From positions 1,798,001 through 1,862,000 of the forward strand of contig JAGVVL010000001.1 of NCBI GenBank assembly GCA_018287875.1: a DNA stretch of 64,000 bases, given 5' to 3'. The translations under genes were made by a program, and so were the position numbers. Of this stretch, positions 48,007-59,200 are shown in pieces; within the stretch, counting starts at the first letter, position 1, and each line of letters opens with the position of its first letter. The DNA comes from Nigrospora sphaerica. Lineage: Eukaryota > Ascomycota > Sordariomycetes > Amphisphaeriales > Apiosporaceae. Under the pieces are notes generated by a model that worked only from the letters and a program-made list of their open reading frames with translations, had not been told where the DNA came from and made no database searches.

Positions 48007-48773
48007 CCATTCAATGGCAAATGTCGAGGGAGGGCCGGAATTACAGACGGAGTCTGCCATGAGCAGGCCGGGCCAATTCCTGCTGCTGCGCTCTGGTAAC
48101 CAACCATGTAACATCCGTAATTTGCACGGCATGGAGTCCCTGGCCATCCTGTTACACGTTTGCCTCTGTACGGCCGTCAGCAAGCCTTTTCCTTGCCGAC
48201 TTCGTGAGCGCACCCTCCACTGGCAACGGCGGGTAATCTGGGCAGGAGGCAGACGGGCGTGTGACCCCAGAGAATGGGCCGACGGGTTGGCGGGCAGCGC
48301 CACCGTCGACACACAGACGCATCGCTTGACGACGTGCAGCATACTACTGCCAGATAGTTGCCGTCAGGTTCGCTAGCCAAACAGGTAGGTACAGGCCTAC
48401 CCACACGGCAGGTCGTGATCTTGGTATGGGGCGCGACATCTAGGAATAGGTGTGGAGGGCCTGGCCTGCATACAACGTGTCGGCTAGGTAGCAAGCTGGA
48501 ATTGGAAGACCGGGGGGGCTGACATGCCGTCGGAGGTTTCTTCTCCTCCATCCTCCCCATCCGGCCCAGGCAGGCCGACGGGGAAGCCAGCCCACCAGAG
48601 CGAAGGAGTGTACACACCATCCCGCCCGCCAGCCGTCGTTGTTGGAGGGAAGCGGGAAGAGGAGGACCAAGCCGACGCGTGTGTGCATGCCCTCGCGGTG
48701 ATTCCAAAACCAATGGACGGGCCATCTATCCCGTTCAGTGCCAGGGCAACTAACTAAATGGCTGAGATTGAAT

Positions 48774-48831
<58 letters not shown>
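48774..48831 (+). repeat. (CCAG)14.5 tetranucleotide repeat
   Basis: This is a 58-base perfect repeat. In frame it would encode SQPA or WLAG repeats, but the surrounding frames have no other coding signs. Shorter copies of the same unit occur at 28156, 36631 and 49084. Confidence 0.97.
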
Positions 48832-50023
48832 GAGCCAGCCATACCTGGCCCCGCCACCGGCAACACCCTGGCAGGTCGGCCCTCGCAACCCGATATGGAT
48901 GAATGGATGGATGGGTGGAGGGGGAAGGATAGATGATGATGGGGGACGCAGCATCGCCTGCCCTCGTCGTCCTCCCTGGCCAGTCGTCATCCGACCGGAC
49001 CCGTTCGTGTTCGTGGGGCGCGGCCTCGCTGGCGTCCATGGCCTGGCTCCATCCGTCCCGTCCCAGGATTTGCTTCCGCTCTCAGCCAGCCAGCCAGCCA
49101 TCCGCCCACTCTCGCTGCCCAGCTCGAGGGGGACTATGACGGGCGGGAGAGGCAGGAGAAGAGTCGGAGGGTCCAACCAGAGGGCGTCGGTCGCATGCCA
49201 TGTTTCATGGGGCCATTAGTATCCATGTTTATTGCGCGGGATCCCAGGCTTGCCAGGCCGCCTTTCGAGCCGCTGCCGTGTTGTTCTGTATCAAATCCAC
49301 TTGAGGGCCGTCGCAGAAGCGCGTGTATGGGGGGGGAGGGGAAGGGGGGCCATGCGTGATGCCGTGGCCAGCCAGGGTCTTTCCCTTCTCCCCTCCCCCT
49401 CCACTCCTGCTACGACTATGTGAATACTAACATAAAGTACCTTACCCAACTGGCTAGACACTACAGGTATGTACGCACTAAAGTTAGCCGATAGCCTATG
49501 GCCGGTAACGGCAGCGACACCTACCGTGGACTAACCCACCGTGGACTAACCACTTCGCACCTAGTTTACCTGAGAGAGCCTCGTAAGTAGTACTTACAAT
49601 TTACTTATGCTCTCACATCCCGTTTGACATTCATACCTACATTATCTACATACATCCCCTCCCTCCCCTCCCTTCCCTCGTCGACACCACTCACCTATTC
49701 GTCTGCGTCCCCAGGACCTTACGAAGCCCCCCTTCCGACCTTTCGGCGTCTCTCGCCCTGCTCGCCATTTCTCACCCGGGCCCTGCACTGCTGGCCATGC
49801 GACATGCGACACTGGACCCGCCAGCCAGATAGACAGACTGACGGCCGCTGTTTCTGAGGATGGATGGATCGGCCTGGACGCCATCACCAGTGATATTTTT
49901 ATGTACGCGCCTTTCCGTCGGCTGCCCGCCGATTCTCGCCCGCTGCCAACCAGCCAGTCAGTGAGTGCCGGCCCTTGAACAGCAAGCGCCCGCGCCAGTT
50001 CTGTTCCGCTGCTCCAGCGTCGT

Positions 50024-50050
50024 CCCCGGTCCCGGTCCCGGTCCCGGTTC
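50024..50050 (+). repeat. (GGTCCC)n hexamer repeat in a probable 5' leader
   Basis: About four GGTCCC units lie 75-100 bases upstream of the ATG at 50127. Confidence 0.9.
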
Positions 50051-50126
50051 CAGCCTCGGCCTGGGCCTGTTAGTGCCGGCTTTTCGCAAATTTTGCCCGG
50101 TGCAAACACCTCTCCCGCGAGGCAGC

Positions 50127-52150
50127 ATGAAGAGCACTCGCTCCAAGGGGAGCTCGAGCGCTGGCCGCCCCAAACAGCGCCAGTCCAACATCCGGGGCCG
50201 CATTTCCGGGCCTATCCCGATACCGGACCCAGCCGACGACGAGTTTCCCATGCGCGGTGAGCCTGGTACCCCGGCGCTTGGCACGCCTTTGCCTAGCGAG
50301 CCGCCGCCGCCGCCGCCGCTACTTCAAAGCCAGCTGCAGTTCCCGCAGGAACCCAACTCGACCACCGTGGACGCCCAGAGCACCAGCGGCCATGTCCACG
50401 GCACCACGCCTGTAGAACGGGCCGAGACAAGATCCCAGGCCGGCACTGCCCATAATTCAGACAACTCGGGCAGCATTGGCAAACGGCGCACTGTCCGGTC
50501 CAGCAACGTGCGCTACTCTACCGGCAGCAACGCCGACGACGGGGACCGCGATGCCACCCCCCAGCGCAAGAAATCCACACTGCGCTCTACCTTCAGCAAG
50601 ATTTTCGGCCGCAAAAAGAAGGCCGCCGGCGACGGGGCTAAGTTGGAGACGCATTTTGAAGACCCCGCAAGCCCCAAGCAGCATCAGAGCGTAAGTTAAG
50701 ACCATGACTTCCCCTCACGGGTCCGTCATTACTAACGCGCTGCGCGTAGGACCCAAGTACCTATAGCCGATCCTTGCCCATGGAAGGCGGCGGCGACCCG
50801 AAGCGGTCTGTATCGCTACCCGTGACGGATTACGATCGAGCTTTGAGGTCGCACTCTCTCGGGCCAGATGACATGATGGCCATCGAGAGCGCGCGCAACT
50901 CTATTCAGGTCGACCCTATGAGATTCAGGCGCCGAGCGGCGACGACGTCCAGTCGCATTTACGACACACGGAGCAGGGACTTTGGAGACCTGCAGGGCTT
51001 GACGCCGCGGCCCGCCAGCGCCCACGGACGAAGCAGCCTGGAGGCAGCAGGAGACGACAGTCCCGAGAATATCGGCCGCGCCATCACCAGCGACATTCTG
51101 ACCCTGCATCGGCGCTCACGGAGTCTATCGCAGCTCTACGAAGCGGCGGCCACCGGCGGCCAACTCCAGAGGAAGCGCAGCGACGAAATCCGCTACTGGC
51201 GCGCGAGCTACGACCCGGGCTTTCACTCGCCCACATCGTCCAACATGGACCTAACCGACGACGCCGGCGTTCTCCACCTTATTGGTGACGCCGTTGACCC
51301 CGATAGCCGAGTCGAAACAGCGTTGAAGACACCCCCTCAGCCTTTTAGCTTTGAGCCTGTCGCCGCCATGAAGATCACACAGGCGGCGAGCCTTGAGGAG
51401 CGCGTGGCGGCCATGGAGACGCACAACCAGAAGCTGGAGCGACTGGTCACGCAGCTTTTCCAGCTGATCCCAGGCACGAACGACTACCCGGACAGCCCCG
51501 TTCACATGAATGCCGCGGCACCGACGGCTTCGTCCATTTCGCATGCCACTAACCACCGCAACGCGCCCATCGACCCGCGCGCCTCGTCCCAGTACAGCAC
51601 CTCGCGCCACTCCAACGAGTCCTTTGGCGACGGCGTGACCTTTGTTGGCTCGGTGCCGACGTCCTTCGGGCCAAGCAACCGGCCGACGTCCTTGGCCACG
51701 GTGCGCGGCGCCACCAGCCTGCCCACCCTGCCCAGGTCACTGGTGGGACCCTTTACCGCCGATCACTACACGACGCTCCTCGCCCTCATCGAGACGGAGC
51801 GCTCGGCGCGCCAAGCGCTGGAAGCCCAAGTGAACCGACTGACGACGCAGCTGCACTTGGTAACACGGAGGTCGGAGCGCTTCGACGGCACCAGCCCCGG
51901 CGCGCTTCAGTCGGCCTTTGAGCTGGACGAAGACGAGATGCAGGGGACCCCCGTCACCGAATCAGGCTCCGAGGCCTTCAAGACGCCGCGTGAAGAACAA
52001 GCTCAGCACGGCTTTGGCGCCTTTGGCGAAGAGCTTAAAGAGGAGGAAAGCGAGGGCAAGAGGGCCGCCAGGACCTTGTCTCTCAGCCAGCTCACCCTAA
52101 AGAAGCCGCCGCACAAGACGCGGCCGCAGCAGGTCGGCGTCAACTTATGA
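50127..52150 (+). CDS. Fungal protein of unknown function, disordered with coiled-coil segments
   Basis: Exons 50127-50690 and 50750-52150 (59-nt intron, donor GTAAGT, branch TACTAAC) encode 654 residues. I do not recognise a named family. The N-terminus is basic and Ser-rich (MKSTRSKGSSSAGRPKQRQS), with a poly-Pro run. A basic block STFSKIFGRKKK sits at about 160-171. Beyond it lie RRAATTSSRIYDTRSRDFGD, SRSLSQLYEAA and EIRYWRASYDPGFHSP. Two heptad-like segments follow: ASLEERVAAMETHNQKLERL (about 404-430) and TTLLALIETERSARQALEAQ (about 520-550). The tail is acidic and then basic (KKPPHKTRPQ). There is no signal peptide or membrane helix. The many Ser/Thr/Arg patches suggest a phosphorylated cytoskeletal, cortical or scaffold protein, but that is inference. 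The ATG is the first in frame; the frame is open upstream with no ATG. It is convergent with the giant gene to its right. Confidence 0.85.
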
Positions 52151-53287
52151 CTGCATGGTCTACGATCCTCGATGCAGGATCAGTGACGCCGTCCTCCCCC
52201 TCCCTCTACCCGATCCGACTGTCCCTTGCTTTGCATACATATCCTTGACACCAACCTATATACCCCCCTGCCTCTCCTTAGATACCAACGCGGCAGACGT
52301 CCTTGCCGCTGAACTCTTTCTGTTCCCTTCCTCTTCACACCTTAGCAAGCCAGCGTTTTTTTTCTTGGACGAATATATGATCAGCTTCCAATCCGGGCGA
52401 CAGTCCACAAGCGACGGCGCTCGGGTCTCTATGCTGGCCGCAGCTTGGCAAGAGGTTATGATACCCCCCACCCCACCCTACCAGCCCTTATTGTATTCTA
52501 CCAGGGAGCTCAGCCGGATTGCTGTGCGATTTCACCATCTTCGTTCTTTATTGGCTACATTTTCCTTGGTTCTTTTCGTGGAGGCACTGCTGTTTTGAAC
52601 GCCCGTGAGGGCTGATACCCCCCGGTGAAGAGCGACGTGGGCTCTTATGACGTGGCGGATATGAAGAAGTGGTTGTAATAATAGTAATAGCAAAGAGGTC
52701 GAGCCTTTGCTAGTTGCATCAATCGATCGTGTTGCTGTGCCATCAGTCTCCCTTCCCTCCCCGCTCCGACGAATAGTCACGGCATTGTTAACATGAGTGT
52801 TGCGACGGGGCCGTTGAGGTCTGGTGTCCCTGACGGCACGGTTCACTTGTGAAGGTGCTCAAGGTGTAGATGAATGGCCATGTGATGAAAATGCGCGACG
52901 TCGCGCTCGGTGCCGCCGTTGTGTATTAAAATTATCGCACTTAGGAAAAAGACAAACGTAATAATCATAACTGTACATGCAGAGGCTGGGAGAGACGGGC
53001 AAGGCACAGCCGGAGCGGCCCAAACGCGCGAATCCCAGCCCGGATATCATGAACCTCGTGTAAATAACGAAGCAACGATAATAAACAGATGAGAGCGAGA
53101 TAGGAAATTCGTGATGGTCGTGAATCCCACCGTGGAAAACCCACTTCCCGCCGTCCGCTCCCGTCCCTTGCCTCCCTGGTATCTCTTTTGTGCCTGTGCC
53201 GGTTTACGGCCCCTTCCCTTTTTTGTACCCCCTTCTAAATGCAAAACACAGAGTCGTGTCTGGATGTTGACCTCGGGCGCATCCAGT
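52151..53287. other. Convergent intergenic region with two 3' ends
   Basis: This 1.1-kb stretch is T-rich or AT-richer in parts (for example 52340-52380, 52640-52690, 53060-53100), as expected for 3' untranslated regions. Short open frames here have no recognisable motif. Confidence 0.55.
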
Positions 53288-56200
53288 TTATCGCGTCGTG
53301 GAGTGTGGCCCGGGCGACTGCGGTGTCATGGGCAAGCTGGTAGCGCTCCGGGAGAGCACCGACGGCGTGGCGCTTTTGGACAGCACCGACGGCGTGGTAC
53401 CGCGCGAGCCGGGGACGGCACTCATCTCGGACGAAGGCGTTACCATGCGGATCGTCGCCGGCTTGGGTTTGGCGACGAGCACTTGGGCAGGGAAGATGAC
53501 GATCTCGTCGTCACCAAGCCCATTATCGTCGCCCTTCTTGACGACAAGCGGGAAGAGCACGGAGCGCACAACAGCGCCCTGTGCCTCGAGCTCCTGGTTC
53601 GACACGGAGCCGCCGGATCTCTCGTTCATGAGAGCGGCGTTGAAGTAGACCGTCTCGGCAATGTCGCCGTTGCCGTCGTACTGAGGCTGCAGCGGCGGCA
53701 GCATCATGTACTCGCCGCGCTGGGTGCGCATCTCAATGGATAGGTCGACGGCTTCGCGCATGACGCGGCGGAGCTGAGACTGGATCTGGTCCTCGAGGTT
53801 GGTCGGAGGCGGCAGGATCATGGAGAGCGTCTGCAGTATGGCCTGAACAACGGCCTCAGTATCCTCATTGCGCTGGTTTCCGAAGGCTGGCCGCTTTGAT
53901 AGCAGCGTCAGAGTGACAGCGCGCCACTGGCGGACGGCTTGCGGGGGGCCAACCTCGGACAGGAGCTTCTCCAGCGACTTGAGTTTCTGGCGCTGCTCGC
54001 GATCCATGCCGAAGAGGTAACGTGTGAAGACAAACTCCCAGATCATGTTCATGGTCATGGACATGAAAACATCGCGGCGCCGGACGCGGTCGCTCAGGTA
54101 CTCGTCGACGTCGGTGCCGTCGAGCATTGAGTTGTCGAGCCGGTCGATAATCTTCTCGTCGTTGATCTCGCCCGTCAGGCGGCAGGCACGCATGTCGGAG
54201 AATTTGGAGAAGCGCAGCACCCACTGTTGGACGTGGGCACAGAGTTGCTGGCAGCGGTGATCAAAGTGATCCTCGTCGCGCAGACGGAGGAAGTCGGCGT
54301 CGGCGTGCTTGCTGGCCAGGATCTGCTGCTGCAGCTGGCGGACCTGGTCTTGCGTGGCGGCCAGTTGCTGGCGCAGCTCCTGGATCTCGCCGTCCTTCTC
54401 CCGCAGGGAGCGAGTGTACTGGGTGCGGTACTGCTCCAGCTCTTGGTTGGCCGACTGGTGCTGTGACTCGAGGCGATTGTAGCGGTCGTTTTGCTGGTGG
54501 GCGAGCTGCGCATTGGCGCTGTTGAGGCCGTCGTTGACCTCAGCCAGGCGTTGGACCTCACGACGCATGCCCTCGAGCAGGCCCTTCAATTGTTCAATCT
54601 CGGCGTCGCGTTCGGTGATGGTGACGGCGGCGCGCTGGTGACCGTGCGTCTCGGCCTGCTGGCGCGCCTCCATCAGCATGCGGTTCTCCATCAAGAGCTG
54701 CTCGACCTTGGATTCGAGTTCCAAGACCTGCATGCTCTGGCGGCGGCGCATGCTATGGGGCCGCGTCGGCGACCGCGGCGAGCCCATGCGGCCCTCGCCG
54801 ACGCCGTCGTAGACATCGGCCATGTCCCTGGCACGGACACGGCCTTCGTTGGCCACGGGCGTAGTGTTGCGGGTGGCGGGGCGATCGGCCGGGTCCTTGT
54901 CGTGGTCGAGGTCCTGGTCTGGGTCTATCGTGTCGGTGACGGAGACGGAGCGGAGGCTGGTTTGGCTCTGGGAGCGAAGGTCACCGCCCATTCGTCTGCT
55001 GCGCAGTGGCGGGGTGTTGGTGCCTGACGAGCGGAGACTGCGGCTGCCTGGGCTGTCAGGCCGCAATTTGAGCGGTTCGGGCGTCCGGAGCCGCGCCATG
55101 CTTGTATTGGACGCAGACCTTCGTGGCTCCTTGCCATCCTCCTCGTGCCTCATCTCCTCGAATCGACTGACGTTCTCCGACACGCTCCGCTTGGGCCGCG
55201 TCTGGGGCGTCACTGTTCTTGGCTTTTGGGGATCGACCTTGTCAGCTCCCTCCGCCTCCGGCGGCCTCGATTCGCCGTGCAGCGAGTATTGTCTGAGCCG
55301 CGGCACCTCGTCCCCCAGAGGAGACCGTCCGGCCCGTCTCTCCTCCGCCGGTGGCGCCGGACTGCCCCGCGACTCTGTGGAAGCCCATGAATGCCGTGTC
55401 CCAGCCTCGTTGGACAGGGACAGGCCCTCAAGCTTGTTTGACACGCCTTCGACCAGGTGTACTCCGCTGTCCCGTTGGCTAACATCTTCAAAAAGACCGC
55501 GTCGCAGCGGGTGAGACGAATCGGCGGTGAAGCCACTGTCGCGGTTTATTTCCGGCGTCCCTAGCCTCTGGGAATGCCCATCCGTGCTCTGCATGTCCCG
55601 CTCCAGTTCTTCGTGCGTCTCTTCTTCGACGGGCGGCAGGCTGCGGGCTGAGAGTGTCGAACCTCGAGCCCAGTCCAAGGCATCGTGGTTGCTAACTGTC
55701 GTTGACGGTGTAAGCTCATGTGCCGTGTGCGCGTTGGGCGCGTTGGGCGCGTCGGACGCGTCGTCTTCATCCTGATGTGCTTCGGATGTGTCAAGCTCTT
55801 CGATGTCTCGGATAAGCTCAGAGCTTGGCGCGGGCTCCTTTCTCGAGGCCTCTTCGCCTGCCGCCTTGTGGCGGGCCAGAGACCTAGCCTGATCTGACTT
55901 GCTCTCCTCTCCTCCTCGGCCAACGATAGGGCTTTCGGGTAGGTCTGAACCTATTCCAACAAGCTGGCGTGCGCGAATCGGCGTTTGTTTCCTCGCTATG
56001 TGAATTCCCAAGTTCTCTGCCATCTTGTCCGGAATTTCCTTGGGGCTGCTCCAGCCCGTTCCTGCTCCAGCCTTTTCGCCCACCACGTCGAGAGTCGAAT
56101 CTCTGTCTAGTGGCGGGAAGTCGCCATCTTTACGAGGTGCATTTCGCTCGGCCGGGGTCCGGCTCTGCTTGTCTTTGTCATCCGTGAATCCTTTGAACCT

Positions 56201-59200
56201 GGCCGCCATCTTTGCAACCAGCCCCTCCCCCACGCCGGTTGGGGTTGACGGCTCAGGTTTGGGGATTTTGCCGAATTGCTCCCCAGGCTTCTCTTGCTTT
56301 TTCTCGGGAAAGACTCCCCGTTCATCATTCATGGCTTTATGAGCATGTGACACAGCTGGTGCTCGCTGAAGTCTCATGGGCGGGAGGAGTTTACCAGCGC
56401 TCTTGCCTTGCGGTTCGAGGTTAGATGTAGCGGCATCATGACCTGAAGGAACTTTGCACTGTGCGGTGCCCGTGCTCGACGCCCCCTTGGATGGGCTCTG
56501 CGGGAATTGCGAAGATTCGCTAGCCGGGGGTTGCGCGAGGTAGCTAGCCGCAATGTCTCCTGCTGCCGAATCTGTCATGTTGCCACTGTTGTCAGGTGCA
56601 GCATGGGGCACCGAGTACGGAGAAGACCCTTGGCGGCGGTCTCGAAGATACGAGGCCGTGAGCTGCCTTGGGGCAGAAACGGGCGTGGAAACAGCCTCTT
56701 CCTCCAAAAACGATCGTGCTGGCGCCTTTTTGTCAGGCTGCGTCTGGGCAAACGACGCGTCGTGGTCAACGTCGCTTCTTAGGTGAGCAGGAGATGTGCC
56801 TATCTCCACTGGAGCGGACATCATTTGCGGGGGCGGCGGTGTCAGTGGAGTTATTGGGCGAAGATTCATTTCTTTCCCGAGTCTGGATGACCCGGCAAAA
56901 TCGGAGTCGGAGAGGAAGGATTGGTCCGGGAGGGTGTCGGGTGCACCAGTCGATTCGGTAGGCGCCTCATCGAGCATCGATGCTGTCTCCCAAGGAGGCG
57001 GTGACCGTTTCTCGAAGGGACGTTCAGCAATGGACTGAGTTTCGAACTTCTTCTCGTCCCAGGCGGCCTTTGTTGGCGCAGCCGACCATCCGTCGTTGAT
57101 GAAATTGCCGACGCGATTCCAGAGATCCAATTCTTTGGTTTTATCACCAGGCACGGAAAATGCAGGTTCGGTCTGATCAGTCTCAGTCTGAAGCGAAGCC
57201 TCACCAACATTGGTCTTTTCAGTGACCGAGGAGTCGCTTGGTTCGGACTCGGCGAGAATAGTTGTCTGGCTTCCTTGGTCTCTGGTTTCTAACCTCTTGA
57301 CAAGAAAACCATCACGCAAAGCCTCTGCAGAAGCGGACTCGGCGCAAGTCGACCTGGGTACAACCAGATCAACTGCAGCCGAGTCCGAAGACGTTGCCTT
57401 TTCTGCTACGACGTTTTCGGCACTTGTCTCATGACTTGACCCCGCTGGTCCAGCAGGTTCAGCAGAGTCTTCCGGCAAGGCGACTGCTTCGACCGGATCC
57501 ATCTGCGCCGGCGAGATCTCCATAGAGACGGATGGCTTACGCTTTTTCTTGTCTCGCTTTGGCCTCTTTGGTATGACGGGCTTCACGGGATCCTTGAAGA
57601 GAGATGCGCGGGGGCTGTCCGTGCCTTCACCAGTAACAGATGGGGTCTCCTCAAGCACAGCGCCGGACGTGACGTCCCGGGATGCCTTGGGGGCCATTTC
57701 GGGCAAGCACTTATCTGACAGAGAAGTAACGTCCGGTGCCACAGACTGGTGTGGCTCGGCCTTATCGGCGAGGCTTCTCGGCCCAGAGCCTTGAGCACTC
57801 CAGAGCGCTGCTGCAGTATTGTCTGGCGAAGGAGGGCTTGTTGTTGGCTGGTCCTTGCGTAGAGCTACATTGTCTAACGGCTGAGACTCCGTGAGTACCG
57901 GGTGCGCGACGACGTCGCCGTTGGATGGCTCCAGGTTGTCCAACGCTGCATCTTGTGCTTTCTCTTGAACAGCGGGGTTGTGCTTGATAACGACGTTCTT
58001 GGTGGTTTCTTCGGAAAAACCCTGTGGAATGGACTGCGCATGAGCAATTTCCTGGTTCATTATCGAGCCTCTTGTCACTGTTTGAGAGGTAGACTCGGGC
58101 TGCTGGGGTTCACTGATGTGAGCAGGGCCATCGTTGACCTCACTCGACTTCGTGACAGAGTCGGACTCCATTGAATTGCCACCGCAGCATGACGGAACAC
58201 CTTCAGTCTCAGTGATACCAGTCACAACGGCCTTGGATTTCTGTTGAAGGCTGGCGTTTTCACCTTCTGACATCTCGATGGCTGGCACTTTGCCCTGGCT
58301 CTGCTGAGTGGGCGGTTCCGTGAGCGCAGGTGCAAAATGGGGTTCGACCTCGCCATCTTGGATGCTTTTCAGGGCCACGATCACATCGGAAGCCAAGACA
58401 TTGTCGTCAGGCTCAAGACCTCCGAGTGCTTGTTCTGACGCGAGTGGTTTACGCCGCAGTTCTTGGTTGGCAATTAGGTCTGCATCGGCCGGCATGAGCG
58501 TTGGGTCTGTCACGCCGGGTAACTGCGTCTCTGTCCCCATTTCGGTCATGTTCATGATTTGCTCAGGGTGTACATTTCCGTCGGTGTTGGCGGCTGCAGC
58601 ATCTGCTTCGGTCTCAGGGTTCGCAACTGCATCTTCCGCCGTGGACCCCGCGACGGGCTCGGGCTCCAGCTTTGCTTGGGCGCAATTGTTTCTCTTTTGC
58701 CTGCTGTTCGACTGTTTGGTGGCGGGCACTTCTGATCCATTCAGCGTTGTGTCATGGATAACCGTTGGGATTTGCCCGGCAACGTGCTCCTCTGGAGATG
58801 AAGATACACTGCGACGCGCTGCCTCTCTAGAATCGCTGTCCGGGATGTCGATGGCCTTAGATAGACCCGTTTGCTTTCGGGCCTGGAATACAGAGGGTCC
58901 GGTTGGGGGTTCGTCAATGCCGATGATCGGCAGTCCGAAACGCTGCGGGTTTGGGCTTGGGGGCGACCCAGCTACTGGGCTTTCGTCCGCCGCCATTTCG
59001 GGACTTCTAGTCCTAGTATCGAGTGCCGACTGCGCAGCTTGGTCGTCAAAGACTACGCTTTCAACAGCTCTCTCCTTCCCGTCCCCCATATGAACCGGCG
59101 CATATTCGGGGACATCACGATCCGTGCTAACACCCGCGGGAAGCTCGGGCTTGCTAAATTGTGGCTCGGGGATAAGAGCCGCCACCGGAGTCACCTGCGT

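Larger units (their letters stand above)
45611..50126. other. 4.5-kb region without a supported gene, rich in microsatellites
   Basis: No conserved frame was recognised on either strand. It contains a CA-rich tract (46781-46832), a short frame with a 2A-like NPGP motif (47022-47219), a long AC repeat (47951-48004), a long CCAG repeat (48774-48831) and a pyrimidine tract (49655-49679) about 450 bases before the next gene. The last 160 bases are open in the frame of that gene but without an ATG, so they are taken as its leader. Confidence 0.5.

Noticed and set aside
47735..48376. 213-codon frame with a TH-repeat and its antisense CV-repeat
   Set aside because: The repeat is the AC microsatellite; the flanks have no coding signal.
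48758..49219. Frame encoding SQPA repeats from the CCAG tract
   Set aside because: No conserved flanking sequence. The repeat is a simple tetranucleotide, and a CRISPR array is excluded because there are no spacers.
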